Shown: positions 1-7,547, counted from the stretch's first letter. The stretch is 15,240 bases of DNA from DATGFK01 sp040007395 (GCA_040007395.1 JBDTVG010000100.1:1-15240); one strand, 5' to 3'. A program made the numbers and translations. Notes: generated by a model not told the origin, from the letters alone.

Positions 1-63
1 TACCTCCAATTCTATCCTACAGGAGCCGTTCTTTAATTCCCAAACACGCTCTAGGATCTTCAG

Positions 64-618
64 ATGAGAAAATACGTTGCAACTCCCGGTGCAGAGGTAA
101 TTGGCATTGCGATGAACAATTGGTTCGTCAGTATTAACCGCGATGAGTTTCTGCCACTTGTCAAACAGACGTTGGATCAATATAGCATTCACAAACTTGA
201 AGACGATAAGTGGTATCCCCATCAAATATCGCTCGATATTTTCAGGCTGATTGATGCCCAAAAAACGAGTGCAGCCGATAGTCTCGTCGCGCTTGGGATG
301 GCCTATGTAGAAACCGCCGTCTTCCCGCCCGAAATTAACAGTACACTTTCCGGCCTGATGGCGCTAAGTCTCACCTACCATCTCAATATCAGAAACGTTC
401 CTAAAACCGAAGGCTATGAAGTTAGCCAAATTTCCGACAAACATATCCAGATCAAAGATGAGAATCCGTTTCCTCATGATACAGTCTACGGCTTTGTGTG
501 GGGAATAGCCAAGCGCTTCAAAACCTCAAAGGATGGCTTTGCCCTTATTAAACGCACTTTTTGTAATCCCGATGATCCTGACGCAGATGGCGCTATATAT
601 GATGTAACACTTGAGTAA
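64..618 (+). CDS. Hypothetical protein, 184 aa, family not recognised
   Basis: I do not recognise this protein. It is soluble by eye, with no signal peptide or membrane segment. It has a helical N-terminal half (about residues 28-108), then a stretch with β-like pattern (117-131) and a distinctive motif NPFPHDTVYGFVWGIAKRF at 134-152. The Asn-Pro-x-Pro ... Tyr-Gly-hydrophobic-Gly pattern looks like a conserved core and would be the best query for a family search. The tail is acidic (NPDDPDADGA, 168-177). The ATG is supported by AGGA at 53-56, seven bases upstream. The gene runs towards the PA14/SH3 gene and ends 76 bases before a strong hairpin terminator. Coding status is supported by length, start context and a plausible globular composition. 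A small ligand-sensing domain is possible but is only a guess. Confidence 0.75.
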   Translation: MRKYVATPGAEVIGIAMNNWFVSINRDEFLPLVKQTLDQYSIHKLEDDKWYPHQISLDIFRLIDAQKTSAADSLVALGMAYVETAVFPPEINSTLSGLMALSLTYHLNIRNVPKTEGYEVSQISDKHIQIKDENPFPHDTVYGFVWGIAKRFKTSKDGFALIKRTFCNPDDPDADGAIYDVTLE

Positions 619-694
619 CGTGCCCTTGATTCGGTTTAATCGCCAACGGCTAAAATCACCTTGTCTATGATTCCAGAGGAACATTCCAGACAAC

Positions 695-728
695 AAAAAG
701 GCTGAGTACTATGGTACTCAGCCTTTTT
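695..728. terminator. Bidirectional intrinsic terminator
   Basis: A perfect 10-bp stem GGCTGAGTAC/GTACTCAGCC (700-709 and 714-723) closes a TATG loop. It is flanked by A5 (695-699) and T5 (724-728), so each strand gives a GC-rich hairpin followed by a U tract. It lies between the convergent 184-aa gene and the PA14/SH3 gene and should end both transcripts. Confidence 0.93.
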
Positions 729-746
729 GCTTATACTTCAGTTAGC

Positions 747-1850
747 CTAGTTCCCTACGGCGACACGCCCCAACTGCCCGAAAACCACCTTGATATTGGG
801 GAGGAAAACCCAGCCTTGCAGCCCATCAGCATCGATAAAGACCCACGCCCGATTGCGGCTCAACTTGAGGATCTTGAAGGTCTGCCCCTGATTGAGCGTA
901 CCGATCTTTTCGCTGTTACGTGTGCTTGGCCCATTGCGTACCAAGATGCTGCTCCGAGCCTCACCCTGCACATCCTGCACCGGACCGGGGTTCGCGACAG
1001 CCTCCTGAAGTACCGGGATCTTCGTCCAGTCGCCGCCATACAGATAGATCATCCGGCGGAAGATCCAGCCGCGCTGACCGTTGGGAATCTGCACGAAAAA
1101 CCAGGTATTCGCGCCGTTGTTGGCAAGTACTCTGAGCTGATCGTTTAGCTTGACTTCGGCAACTGGAGTCGACTCGGTCGTGGGCGCACTACGAACATTC
1201 GCCAACGAAGCAATGACCTGCGCTCGGACATTCGTAAAAGGCAGGTTGCTTAGGTTAGGAATTAGCGTGGGCGGGATACTTGTCAGAGCAAGCGCCGTCG
1301 CACCACTAGCGGGAGTACCAATTGGTGTGCCAGTTCCCTCAATGGCGGGCAAACCGCTCAAAGTCGTCCAGTCGAACAGCACCCCGGCGGCTCCGGTTTT
1401 CTGATAGTAGTCCACGATAATCGTGTGATTACCAGCACCAAGTGTCAGATCAAAGGTGCCGACAGCAAAGCCAGCGGGCGTGTCGTGCCACGCATCGTAA
1501 ACCTTGTTGTTGTCGATGGCAACCCGAATTCCATCATCCGCGCCTGCCCGGAAGCGATAGGTGCCGCCGCCGAAGTTGATCGTGTTATACCAGCGGGCGC
1601 TCCAGTTGGTGCCGGGAAAGTTTCCGCCGGGAATGGGCGGATCGTAAATCCAGTTGAAGTTGACGGCAGGATCAATGCGGGTTGCGGTGGGGTTGCCGCT
1701 AAAGTTAATGTTGTTCCAGTAGTACCCACTCCAGTTGGAGCCGGTTTGCGATTGCGCCAAAGCGGTAGGGGTATTCACCAGTAGGGCGAAAGAACAGACA
1801 ATCACGAGCGCCAGACACAGCAATACTGAGCGCGTTGGTATGCGTTTCAT
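747..1850 (-). CDS. Secreted PA14-like and double SH3-like (SH3b) protein
   Basis: A 367-aa exported protein. Residues 1-32 form a classic signal peptide (MKR, hydrophobic stretch 8-26, ALA at 30-32 before Gln33). Residues about 38-163 look like a PA14 β-barrel, with WSGYYWNN at the start, SARWYNTINF in the middle, the characteristic RAGADDGIRV with Asp-Asp-Gly at 105-107, and a closing VDYYQKTGAAGVLFDW. A Pro/Thr-rich linker (about 167-205) leads to two bacterial SH3 domains, about 209-271 (ANVRSAPTTES...GWIFRRMIYL) and 298-356 (ILVRNGPSTRNSE...GWVFLPNIKVV). PA14 domains commonly bind carbohydrate and SH3b domains bind cell-wall peptide or glycan, so a surface or matrix-binding role is likely. 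No catalytic domain is visible. AAAGGA precedes the ATG by about 11 bases. The gene has its own promoter and ends at a strong terminator, so it appears to be a single-gene unit. Confidence 0.93.
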   Translation of the reverse strand: MKRIPTRSVLLCLALVIVCSFALLVNTPTALAQSQTGSNWSGYYWNNINFSGNPTATRIDPAVNFNWIYDPPIPGGNFPGTNWSARWYNTINFGGGTYRFRAGADDGIRVAIDNNKVYDAWHDTPAGFAVGTFDLTLGAGNHTIIVDYYQKTGAAGVLFDWTTLSGLPAIEGTGTPIGTPASGATALALTSIPPTLIPNLSNLPFTNVRAQVIASLANVRSAPTTESTPVAEVKLNDQLRVLANNGANTWFFVQIPNGQRGWIFRRMIYLYGGDWTKIPVLQEAVANPGPVQDVQGEARSSILVRNGPSTRNSEKIGTLNQGQTFKILKLSRNRAWVFIDADGLQGWVFLPNIKVVFGQLGRVAVGN

Positions 1851-1912
1851 AAATTAAATTTTCCTTTCGAGCTTGTTCCGGTATGCGACCTGCCCGGAAG
1901 TGTATGTGGGCA

Positions 1913-1941
1913 ATAATAACCACCATCGGGCGGTCTGGCAA
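1913..1941 (-). promoter_or_regulatory. Sigma70-like promoter of the PA14/SH3 gene
   Basis: Read on the minus strand, TTGCCA (1936-1941) is separated by exactly 17 bases from TATTAT (1913-1918), giving five of six matches to each consensus hexamer. It lies between the stop of the AI-2E permease gene (1945) and the PA14/SH3 start (1850), predicting a 5' leader of about 55 bases. The secreted protein can therefore be transcribed independently of the permease. Confidence 0.7.
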
Positions 1942-1944
1942 CAA

Positions 1945-3078
1945 TCAGGTGGCTCGCAGCGGTTCGGAGTCCGGCGTACCGCGCAGCGGCACATCTTCGG
2001 TTTCGGGTTCAAAATCACCGAGGATGTCTTTAACATAGATTTCGCGAACCAACACCACAAGAATCGCCGCCAACGGCACGGAAAGCAGCAGTCCTAAAAA
2101 GCCGAAGAAGATCCCGGCGATGATCTGCGATAACAGGATAACTGCTGGGGGTAGATTGACTTCCTGCCCCATCAGCAGCGGCGTGATCAACTGGCTTTGG
2201 ACAAATTGTAGCACGTAGAAAACCACAATCACCAACCCGACCTGCTGCGGTGTATTGATGATCGCCACTGCCAAAATCGGCACCAGTGCGACCAACGGCC
2301 CAAAGTTCGGGATGAAGGCAAACAATCCCGTGATGGTGCCAAGCGCCCCAGCGAGTGGTACGCCGATCAGTAGCAATGCCACTGATGTGCTTACCCCGAT
2401 GAGCAGCATCAAGACAATCTGGGCTTGCAAGTATTTGCGTAATGTGCGATCCAGCTTCCGCATGATCTGCTTGGCACGCGGGCGGTAACGCAGCGGCATG
2501 AGCTTGAGCAGGCCATGTTCATGAGTGGCTGGGTCTGCCACAAAATACATTGCCAGAAAGAACACAATCAGGATACTCAGCGCTGTCGAAGCCAACCCGC
2601 CCACAAATGGGAAAATCTGTGCTCCGAGGTTACCCAAGCCACCAAGTACCTGCGTGGAGATTTGATTGGTAATTTCGGTAATCGCTTTGGGATCAATGCC
2701 CGTTAGGAATGGGAACGTTCGTGTCAGGTTTTCGGTCTTTAGCTGATCTTGCAATTGGGCTGCCGCACCGGGAATGTAGATCGATACAAGCTGGCGGAAC
2801 TGCTCAAACAAGCCGGGCAGCAGCAGCAGCGCCGTTGCCACAACTAATACCAGTACCAAGGCCAACGTAATCAACACGGCAAGGGGTCGCTTCAGTCCGC
2901 GCTGGACAAAAAAGCGTATAGGAGTTGTCAGTAAGACCGCAAAGATAATCGCGGTGAGGGTCAACATCAGAATATCTTTGACAATCCACACTGCAATGAA
3001 CATCAGGCTGATCACGATAACGATCAACACTGAGCGCGTAACTGTCTGAGCAGGGGATATGTTGGCGTTAGTTGTCAT
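1945..3078 (-). CDS. AI-2E family transporter (PerM/YhhT-like permease)
   Basis: A polytopic membrane protein of 377 aa from the chosen ATG. Hydrophobic segments occur near the N-terminus (two between VTRSVLIVIVISLMFIAVWIV and AIIFAVLLTTPI, one at LAVLITLALVLVLVVATALLLL). A long amphipathic region follows (LFEQFRQLVSIYIPGAAAQL...), then five or so further helices. The C-terminal half carries the family pattern: IPNFGPLVALVPILAVA, QLITPLLMGQEVNLPP and GIFFGFLGLLLSVPLAAILVVL. Members of this family include AI-2 exporters, Na+/H+ antiporters and uncharacterised permeases, so the substrate cannot be stated. An in-frame GTG at 3096 would add six residues but has no separate ribosome site. GGAAGTGGAG upstream favours the ATG at 3078. 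It follows dgkA by about 100 bases with no clear terminator. The C-terminal tail is acidic and cytoplasmic. Confidence 0.9.
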   Translation of the reverse strand: MTTNANISPAQTVTRSVLIVIVISLMFIAVWIVKDILMLTLTAIIFAVLLTTPIRFFVQRGLKRPLAVLITLALVLVLVVATALLLLPGLFEQFRQLVSIYIPGAAAQLQDQLKTENLTRTFPFLTGIDPKAITEITNQISTQVLGGLGNLGAQIFPFVGGLASTALSILIVFFLAMYFVADPATHEHGLLKLMPLRYRPRAKQIMRKLDRTLRKYLQAQIVLMLLIGVSTSVALLLIGVPLAGALGTITGLFAFIPNFGPLVALVPILAVAIINTPQQVGLVIVVFYVLQFVQSQLITPLLMGQEVNLPPAVILLSQIIAGIFFGFLGLLLSVPLAAILVVLVREIYVKDILGDFEPETEDVPLRGTPDSEPLRAT

Positions 3079-3182
3079 CGCGTATCGCGTCTCCACTTCC
3101 AGCTAAATCGGCGAAAATCGCACCGCCCGATTTCAACGATAACACTCTTGCCACGATCAAGTGACGGTGTTCTGCACAAACA

Positions 3183-3704
3183 CTACCGTGCCATCAACGC
3201 CCGTGCAAAGATTGGCCCGATCTTTTCCAGAAGTGGTGGGCCAAGTACCAGCACACCAATGATCAAGCTGGCAACGGCGGCGATCAGAGCCGCTGCGGCA
3301 GCAACATCCTTGCTGACACGAGCCATAGGATGAATATCCTGACTGGCGAGGTTAACAACGGCTTCAATCGCCGCGTTCATAAACTCTGCCATCCAATTCG
3401 CCAGAATCGTCAAGATTAGGATCGCCCATTCCAGCGGTTGCAGGCCAAGCCACAACCCAACGGCAAAGACTAGCACTGTTGCCACGGCTTGAATACGCAC
3501 ATTTTTTTGGTAGCGCAACATGTATAACCAACCTGCCAGCGCATAGCGCAGACTAGCGATACGGCTCTGGCTGGTGATCGGGCTGTACAGGTCAGGATTG
3601 GTGGAAAGTGTCGCTTGTACGTCGGGGTGGAAAGCAAACCGAGGCGGCAAGCCTTCCGGCTTCTCAGGTGACAACATCATCTCCGAAGGTGAAGCGCGGG
3701 ACAT
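3183..3704 (-). CDS. dgkA: DgkA-type diacylglycerol/undecaprenol kinase
   Basis: A small integral membrane lipid kinase that phosphorylates diacylglycerol or undecaprenol with ATP at the cytoplasmic membrane. The family core runs from about residue 49 (ASLRYALAGWLYMLRYQKNVRIQ) through three helices at about 71-88, 92-110 and 136-156. The diagnostic motif is present: E107, N110 and E114 in WMAEFMNAAIEAVVNLA, then HPMARVSKDVAAAA with D133. Gram-positive homologues act on undecaprenol, so the substrate remains open. The roughly 48-residue N-terminal extension is longer than usual and overlaps the end of ybeY. A later start (ATG at 3680 or 3677, or TTG at 3674 six bases after GGAG) would remove about ten residues and shorten the overlap to about 10-17 bases. 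Position directly after ybeY matches the conserved pgpH-ybeY-dgkA order. Confidence 0.92.
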   Translation of the reverse strand: MSRASPSEMMLSPEKPEGLPPRFAFHPDVQATLSTNPDLYSPITSQSRIASLRYALAGWLYMLRYQKNVRIQAVATVLVFAVGLWLGLQPLEWAILILTILANWMAEFMNAAIEAVVNLASQDIHPMARVSKDVAAAAALIAAVASLIIGVLVLGPPLLEKIGPIFARALMAR

Positions 3705-4164
3705 CAATCGCCACGGGAATATCTAGTGAAGCCAGTGTGTACGCCTGTTCCGACCACATCGCGTCCTGATTTTCGGCGTTATCGTGATCATAGCCCAGCA
3801 GGTGCAGTGTGCCATGCACAACCAGCAAGACTAATTCATCGCTCAAAGCATGTCCGGCTTCGGCAGACTGATGTGCCGTATACGGGTACGCGATAATCAG
3901 GTCGCCCAGATAGGGTGCTTCCTCATCGATCTCCTCTGGCAGCGGGTCTGCCGGAAACGAGAGAATATCCGTCGGTGCGTCCACGTCACGATATTCGTTG
4001 TTCAACTGCTGGACATGCTCATCGTCGGTCACAACCACAGTGAGAGTCATTCCCGGCTCGACCTCATGGCGCGTCAGCACAAAGCGGATGGCATCGACTA
4101 CCCGCTCGGTGGGAAATCCGGGGAAATCTTGCTCGTTCTGAATATCGACCACATAGACGCTCAT
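3664..4164 (-). CDS. ybeY: Endoribonuclease YbeY (rRNA maturation factor)
   Basis: A metal-dependent endoribonuclease needed for 16S rRNA 3'-end processing and ribosome quality control. At 166 aa it has the usual length. The zinc-binding signature HGTLHLLGYDH spans 117-127, giving H117, H121 and H127. The conserved upstream block NNEYRDVDAPTDILSFP lies at 55-71, followed by the usual acidic stretch and GDLIIAYP (87-94). Its ATG overlaps the stop of the preceding pgpH-like gene in an ATGA (4161-4164), indicating translational coupling. Its own end overlaps the start of the dgkA frame. The C-terminal residues after about 147 are not part of the known core. Confidence 0.97.
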   Translation of the reverse strand: MSVYVVDIQNEQDFPGFPTERVVDAIRFVLTRHEVEPGMTLTVVVTDDEHVQQLNNEYRDVDAPTDILSFPADPLPEEIDEEAPYLGDLIIAYPYTAHQSAEAGHALSDELVLLVVHGTLHLLGYDHDNAENQDAMWSEQAYTLASLDIPVAIDVPRFTFGDDVVT

Positions 4165-6329
4165 CGGGTGCTTTCCTGTGTGGTGCGGACCGTGCGCGGC
4201 CCAGTGATGGGCAGATTGGTGGTCGGTGTGACAACCGTGCTAGGCGTGGCGGGTGCAGCCGATGGCAGTTCTGGATAGACAATACGTGGATGGAACATTC
4301 CTTGCAGTGTTGAGACAAAGACCTCACGAATGACCCGCAAATCGTTGATGGTCAAGAAACTTTCATCTAGCTGTTCATCCCCCATGCGCGACTCGATAAT
4401 GCCCTGTACGATCTCCTCGATCTCCTGTTTGGTCTGTGGGCGTTTGGCGCGTGTGATGCTTTCGCTGGTGTCGGCAAGCATCAAGATAGCCGCTTCGCGA
4501 GTCTGCGGGCGCGGCCCTGGATAGCTGAAGCGTGCTTTATCGACTTGGCTTGTATCGCAATTAACATCCTTGAGCGCCCTGTTATAGAAGTACAGCACGG
4601 GCGTTGTCCCATGATGCTGCAAAATACAGTCAATGAAAATCTTAGGTAAGCGAGCCTTGTGCGCCATTTTTGCGCCCTCGGAAACATGGCTAATGATTAT
4701 CTGGGCGCTGCGGTAAGGGTCATCAAGTTCGTCGTGCGGGTTGATACCCTCTACCTGATTTTCCACGAAGAAATGTGGATAGATAATTTTGCCGATGTCG
4801 TGGTAGAGCGCTGCAACACGTACCAGCGAGGCATTGGCTCCGATGCGCTCAGCAGCGAGTTCTGCCAGATTAGCGACTTGCAGGCTATGTTGATATGTAC
4901 CGGGAGCCTCGCGCAGCAGTCGTTGTAACAATGGCTGCCCCGGCTGAGAAAGTTCGATCAGGCGTAGGCTGGTTGGCATATTCAGCACATTGCTGATCAA
5001 GTATAACCCTGTTACAGCGACCCCCGCCACGATCACCCCATTGAGCATTCCCGCACTTGATAGCATAACCAACTTGAAGGGATCAGTATTGCCTTGTATC
5101 AGTTCAAACAACAGTGCCAACACCACGTTGACCAGACCAATGATCAAGCCCGCGCGAAAGTAGGCGTTAATTCGTTCGGTACGATGCAGGCTTAGGATGC
5201 CCGCCATCCCGCCTACTGCAACCAGCATCGTGTATTCCAGCGAATTGGAGGTAATCAGCCCGACCAGTGCCGCCAATGCCCCAGTAAGCACAATCGCGGC
5301 TTGGGTACCAGACATCGCCACAATGATTAGGGAAAACGCCGCCGCCGGGTAGATGTGTGACTGGAAGTCGTTGCCCGTGCCAAAGATGCGTTCGCCTGCC
5401 AAAAATACCAGAAACAAGCTGCCCAATACGACCATTTGTGAAAGGTTGTGGAATAGGACACTATACAGCCGTTGCAAATAAATCGCGCCAAGGGTAGAGA
5501 TCAGTAGCACAGCCAACAATGCGCCAGCAATGGCCTGAAGTCGTCTGTCGGGAGGCTGCAAGAGCTTAAGCTGGGTAAGCGCTTCCATATCAGCATCTGT
5601 AACAATGGTTCCAGCTCGTACCACGACTTGCCCCTGCGCGAAACTACGGCGTTCAGTGGTGATGGCTGCTGCTGCTTGCTGCCTCGCCTCGTGAGTCAGT
5701 TCCTCGTTGTAGAAGGCGTTAGGCTTGATTAGATCCTTGAGCATTGCAGTGATCAGGTCAGTTTGCTGCTCATCGACGGTTGCCCCGACGAGGTTAGGCA
5801 AGTTGGCGTAGATTGCATCCAGATTGTTATCGCGAATATCATCGCGCATTGTGCGTTCCAACACGCCCATCACTTGACTATCGACTTCTTTCCAAGCCGT
5901 GTCGGAAAGCGTCAACAGTTTTGAATTCATGTTGGGATTTAGGCTAAGCGTACTGATCGCCACCATATCCGCTTGCTGCTGATTAGGGGTAGCATACGAA
6001 TCGTGGCGAACGTTGTCCATGTAGTCAAGGATTCGTCGCGCCAATTGAATCTGCTGACGGGCAACGCCGGGGTTCGGCGGATCGTAGACATCGCGGATAG
6101 CATCCGAAGCGGCTTGTCGAGCCAGCCGAGTAAGTACGTCGCTTTCGTAGGTAATGCTGCGTGGCGCAGTTATATCGGCGGCGGCGACCTGCCCCGCTGC
6201 CAGAGTCACACCTTGGGATGGCACCAGCGCATTATAGGCGATCAATGCAGTGGCAGTCGCAACGAAGGTCACTCCCAAAAGGACTAACGCAACTTGGCGG
6301 CTCAGTAGGGTTTCGGTTAACTTGCTCAT
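4161..6329 (-). CDS. pgpH: 7TM-HD family phosphodiesterase (PgpH/YqfF-like, probably c-di-AMP hydrolase)
   Basis: A 722-aa membrane enzyme with the full 7TMR-HD architecture. One N-terminal helix (about 12-33) is followed by a large extracytoplasmic domain (about 40-262) with the family blocks LAAGQVAAADITAPRSITYES and SFAQGQVVVRAGTIVTDADMEAL. A cluster of about seven helices follows (about 266-450). The cytoplasmic HD domain (about 468-690) has H481 in YQHSLQVANLAE, H510-D511 in YHDIGK, H548 in ISHVSEGAKMA, H572-H573 in LQHHGT and D620 in MLADTSESI. These correspond to the metal ligands of Listeria PgpH, with almost the same spacing. PgpH hydrolyses cyclic di-AMP to pApA, and the conserved ligands make the same reaction likely here. 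The tail (about 690-722) is Thr/Pro-rich and probably disordered. It is translationally coupled to ybeY. Its own ribosome site is weak and it lies 52 bases after the yqeY-like gene, so it is probably part of the HIT operon. Confidence 0.93.
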   Translation of the reverse strand: MSKLTETLLSRQVALVLLGVTFVATATALIAYNALVPSQGVTLAAGQVAAADITAPRSITYESDVLTRLARQAASDAIRDVYDPPNPGVARQQIQLARRILDYMDNVRHDSYATPNQQQADMVAISTLSLNPNMNSKLLTLSDTAWKEVDSQVMGVLERTMRDDIRDNNLDAIYANLPNLVGATVDEQQTDLITAMLKDLIKPNAFYNEELTHEARQQAAAAITTERRSFAQGQVVVRAGTIVTDADMEALTQLKLLQPPDRRLQAIAGALLAVLLISTLGAIYLQRLYSVLFHNLSQMVVLGSLFLVFLAGERIFGTGNDFQSHIYPAAAFSLIIVAMSGTQAAIVLTGALAALVGLITSNSLEYTMLVAVGGMAGILSLHRTERINAYFRAGLIIGLVNVVLALLFELIQGNTDPFKLVMLSSAGMLNGVIVAGVAVTGLYLISNVLNMPTSLRLIELSQPGQPLLQRLLREAPGTYQHSLQVANLAELAAERIGANASLVRVAALYHDIGKIIYPHFFVENQVEGINPHDELDDPYRSAQIIISHVSEGAKMAHKARLPKIFIDCILQHHGTTPVLYFYNRALKDVNCDTSQVDKARFSYPGPRPQTREAAILMLADTSESITRAKRPQTKQEIEEIVQGIIESRMGDEQLDESFLTINDLRVIREVFVSTLQGMFHPRIVYPELPSAAPATPSTVVTPTTNLPITGPRTVRTTQESTR

Positions 6330-6381
6330 ATAGGGCGCTCGTTGTTATCGAACAATTTACAGCGCCGACTCCTACCCTTAA

Positions 6382-6840
6382 CTAAACTAGCAGTGACTTT
6401 ACCACTTCGTTGACCAACTTACCATCGGCACGGCCTTTGACACGGGGCATGAGCACTTTCATAACATTGCCCATGTCCTTTGGCGAGGTTGCCCCCGATT
6501 CGGCGATGGCTTTGCGGACTTCGCCTTCGATGGCTTCACGGCTCATCTGTTCCGGTAAATAGCCCTGAATCAGTTCGAGTTCGGCCTGTTCATTGTCGGC
6601 GAGATCGTCACGCTTGGCTTTACGCATCTCGTCCACACTGTCACGCCGCTTGACCGATTCCTTGCTCAGAATGGCAACGATCTGTTCTTCGGTCAGTATC
6701 CTACTTTTATCAAGCTCGAACTGCTTAATTTCACCTTGTTTGATCTCTGCTAGCATCATCCGAAGCGTATCCTTGCGAAAGGCATCGCCAGCTTTCATGG
6801 CGTTCTTGAGGTCTTCGGTCATTTGCTCTTTTAGGTTCAT
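6382..6840 (-). CDS. yqeY: GatB/YqeY domain protein
   Basis: A 152-aa soluble protein covering the whole YqeY family. The N-terminal helical domain starts MNLKEQMTEDLKNAMKAGD with the typical RKDTLRMMLAEIK segment at about 22-34. The C-terminal part has the characteristic ELELIQGYLPEQMS (about 86-99) and the ending SPKDMGNVMKVLMPRVKGRADGKLVNEVVK. This domain resembles the tRNA-binding tail of GatB in the amidotransferase that makes Gln-tRNA or Asn-tRNA. Free-standing YqeY proteins have no firmly established role. GAGG five bases before the ATG supports the start. It sits between HIT and the pgpH-like gene, in the same orientation. Confidence 0.95.
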   Translation of the reverse strand: MNLKEQMTEDLKNAMKAGDAFRKDTLRMMLAEIKQGEIKQFELDKSRILTEEQIVAILSKESVKRRDSVDEMRKAKRDDLADNEQAELELIQGYLPEQMSREAIEGEVRKAIAESGATSPKDMGNVMKVLMPRVKGRADGKLVNEVVKSLLV

Positions 6841-6910
6841 CAGTTCCTCGATGCTCCGTTGAAATTAATTGGGTTATTTGATACACGAAAACGGTCTACG
6901 TTACACAATT

Positions 6911-7258
6911 TCAGCCGGGAGGCCACGCCATATATCGCCCACCAAGCAGGTGTAGATGCAGGTGCATTACCGATTGCCCCCCGTCTGCGCCTGTGTTTGT
7001 CACAATCCGATAGCCGCTTGATTCGATATTCTGTTCACGAGCGATCTGGGTAGCCGCCAGCATCATCCGTCCCATGAGTGGCGCAGATTGCTCGTCAAGC
7101 TCAGTGGTGTTCAATAGGTGTTGACGTGGGATGATCAAAATATGAGTGGGAGCCGCCGGACTAATATCATAGAACGCCAGCAGTTCGTCATTCTCAAACG
7201 CGATCTTCGCTGGAATAGTCCCCGCCGCGATCTTGCAAAAAAGGCAGTCATCTGGCAT
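6911..7258 (-). CDS. HIT family hydrolase (HINT-like)
   Basis: A 115-aa histidine-triad protein. The catalytic motif HLHLHLLGG has H99, H101 and H103. Near the N-terminus CLFCKI gives a CxxC (C5, C8) and H39 follows in PTHILIIP, matching the zinc-binding HINT-type subgroup. These enzymes hydrolyse purine nucleoside phosphoramidates or related nucleotidyl conjugates. The ATG at 7258 is chosen because AGAGGA (7268-7273) lies nine bases upstream and the protein then begins MPDDCLFCK as in homologues. An in-frame TTG at 7279 would add seven residues but lies upstream of this ribosome site. It is the first gene of the minus-strand run that continues through yqeY, pgpH, ybeY and dgkA. Confidence 0.95.
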   Translation of the reverse strand: MPDDCLFCKIAAGTIPAKIAFENDELLAFYDISPAAPTHILIIPRQHLLNTTELDEQSAPLMGRMMLAATQIAREQNIESSGYRIVTNTGADGGQSVMHLHLHLLGGRYMAWPPG

Positions 7259-7302
7259 TGGTCGGTGTCCTCTTGGCAATAGCTCGATGCTGTCGATTTA
7301 GT

Positions 7303-7314
7303 CTGCTTAAGCAG
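7303..7314. repeat. Perfect 12-bp palindrome in the HIT leader
   Basis: CTGCTTAAGCAG is fully self-complementary. It lies between the predicted HIT promoter and the HIT start, so it is transcribed in the 5' leader. It could be a regulator-binding site or a coincidence. Confidence 0.4.
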
Positions 7315-7373
7315 CAATCGAGGGTAATTCATTCACCTCGTTAGTTTACGATTCACTTAATATCTCAACATCG

Positions 7374-7402
7374 ATCATACAACTTGCGCTGGCTGCTGGC
7401 AA
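7374..7402 (-). promoter_or_regulatory. Sigma70-like promoter of the HIT-yqeY-pgpH-ybeY-dgkA run
   Basis: On the minus strand TTGCCA (7397-7402) is followed after exactly 17 bases by TATGAT (7374-7379), five of six matches in each hexamer. Transcription would start near 7367, giving a leader of about 110 bases before the HIT ATG. The same TTGCCA -35 box occurs at the PA14/SH3 promoter. Confidence 0.7.
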
Positions 7403-7411
7403 TGGGAAAAC

Positions 7412-7432
7412 TGGCTTAGTGCATTTAAGCCA
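7412..7432. repeat. Inverted repeat TGGCTTA/TAAGCCA
   Basis: Two perfect 7-base arms are separated by seven bases (7412-7418 and 7426-7432). It lies ten bases upstream of the -35 box of the HIT promoter, a usual place for an activator or repressor site. Function unknown. Confidence 0.4.
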
Positions 7433-7446
7433 AATAACAATCCTCC

Positions 7447-7479
7447 AAAAAAAACGAAACAACTTATACATGTAAGTTG
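7447..7479 (-). terminator. Possible weak minus-strand terminator (inverted repeat plus T8)
   Basis: CAACTTA and TAAGTTG (7460-7466 and 7473-7479) form a 7-bp stem with a 6-base loop. On the minus strand it is followed by TTTCG and a run of eight T (7447-7454). The stem is AT-rich, so termination would be weak. No minus-strand gene lies just upstream, so it may instead be an operator or may shield the HIT promoter. Confidence 0.3.
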
Positions 7480-7518
7480 CGAAGGTCATGCCAGCAACTC
7501 TCTTTTGAAGTTGAGTTA

Positions 7519-7547
7519 CCAAGCGCTTGGCACTGGCAAGTCTTGCC
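7519..7547. promoter_or_regulatory. Two adjacent dyads upstream of the two-TM hypothetical gene (possible operators)
   Basis: CCAAGCGCTTGG (7519-7530) is a perfect 12-bp palindrome with a central GCGC. GGCAAG-T-CTTGCC (7535-7547) is a perfect 6+6 dyad around one base. The second overlaps the -35 box and spacer of the candidate plus-strand promoter, as expected of a repressor site. The regulator is not known. Confidence 0.4.

Noticed and set aside
711..1404. Plus-strand open frames opposite the PA14/SH3 gene
   Set aside because: They are antisense to a gene with a signal peptide, recognisable domains, a promoter and a terminator. The first one even starts inside the terminator hairpin.
4161..4260. 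Thr/Pro/Ser-rich 3' end of the pgpH-like gene as a possible frameshift artefact
   Set aside because: The frame stays open to an exact ATGA overlap with ybeY, so the tail is more likely a genuine disordered extension.
7259..7373. Possible riboswitch in the roughly 110-base HIT leader
   Set aside because: Apart from the 12-bp palindrome I find no conserved aptamer-like arrangement or terminator before the ribosome site.
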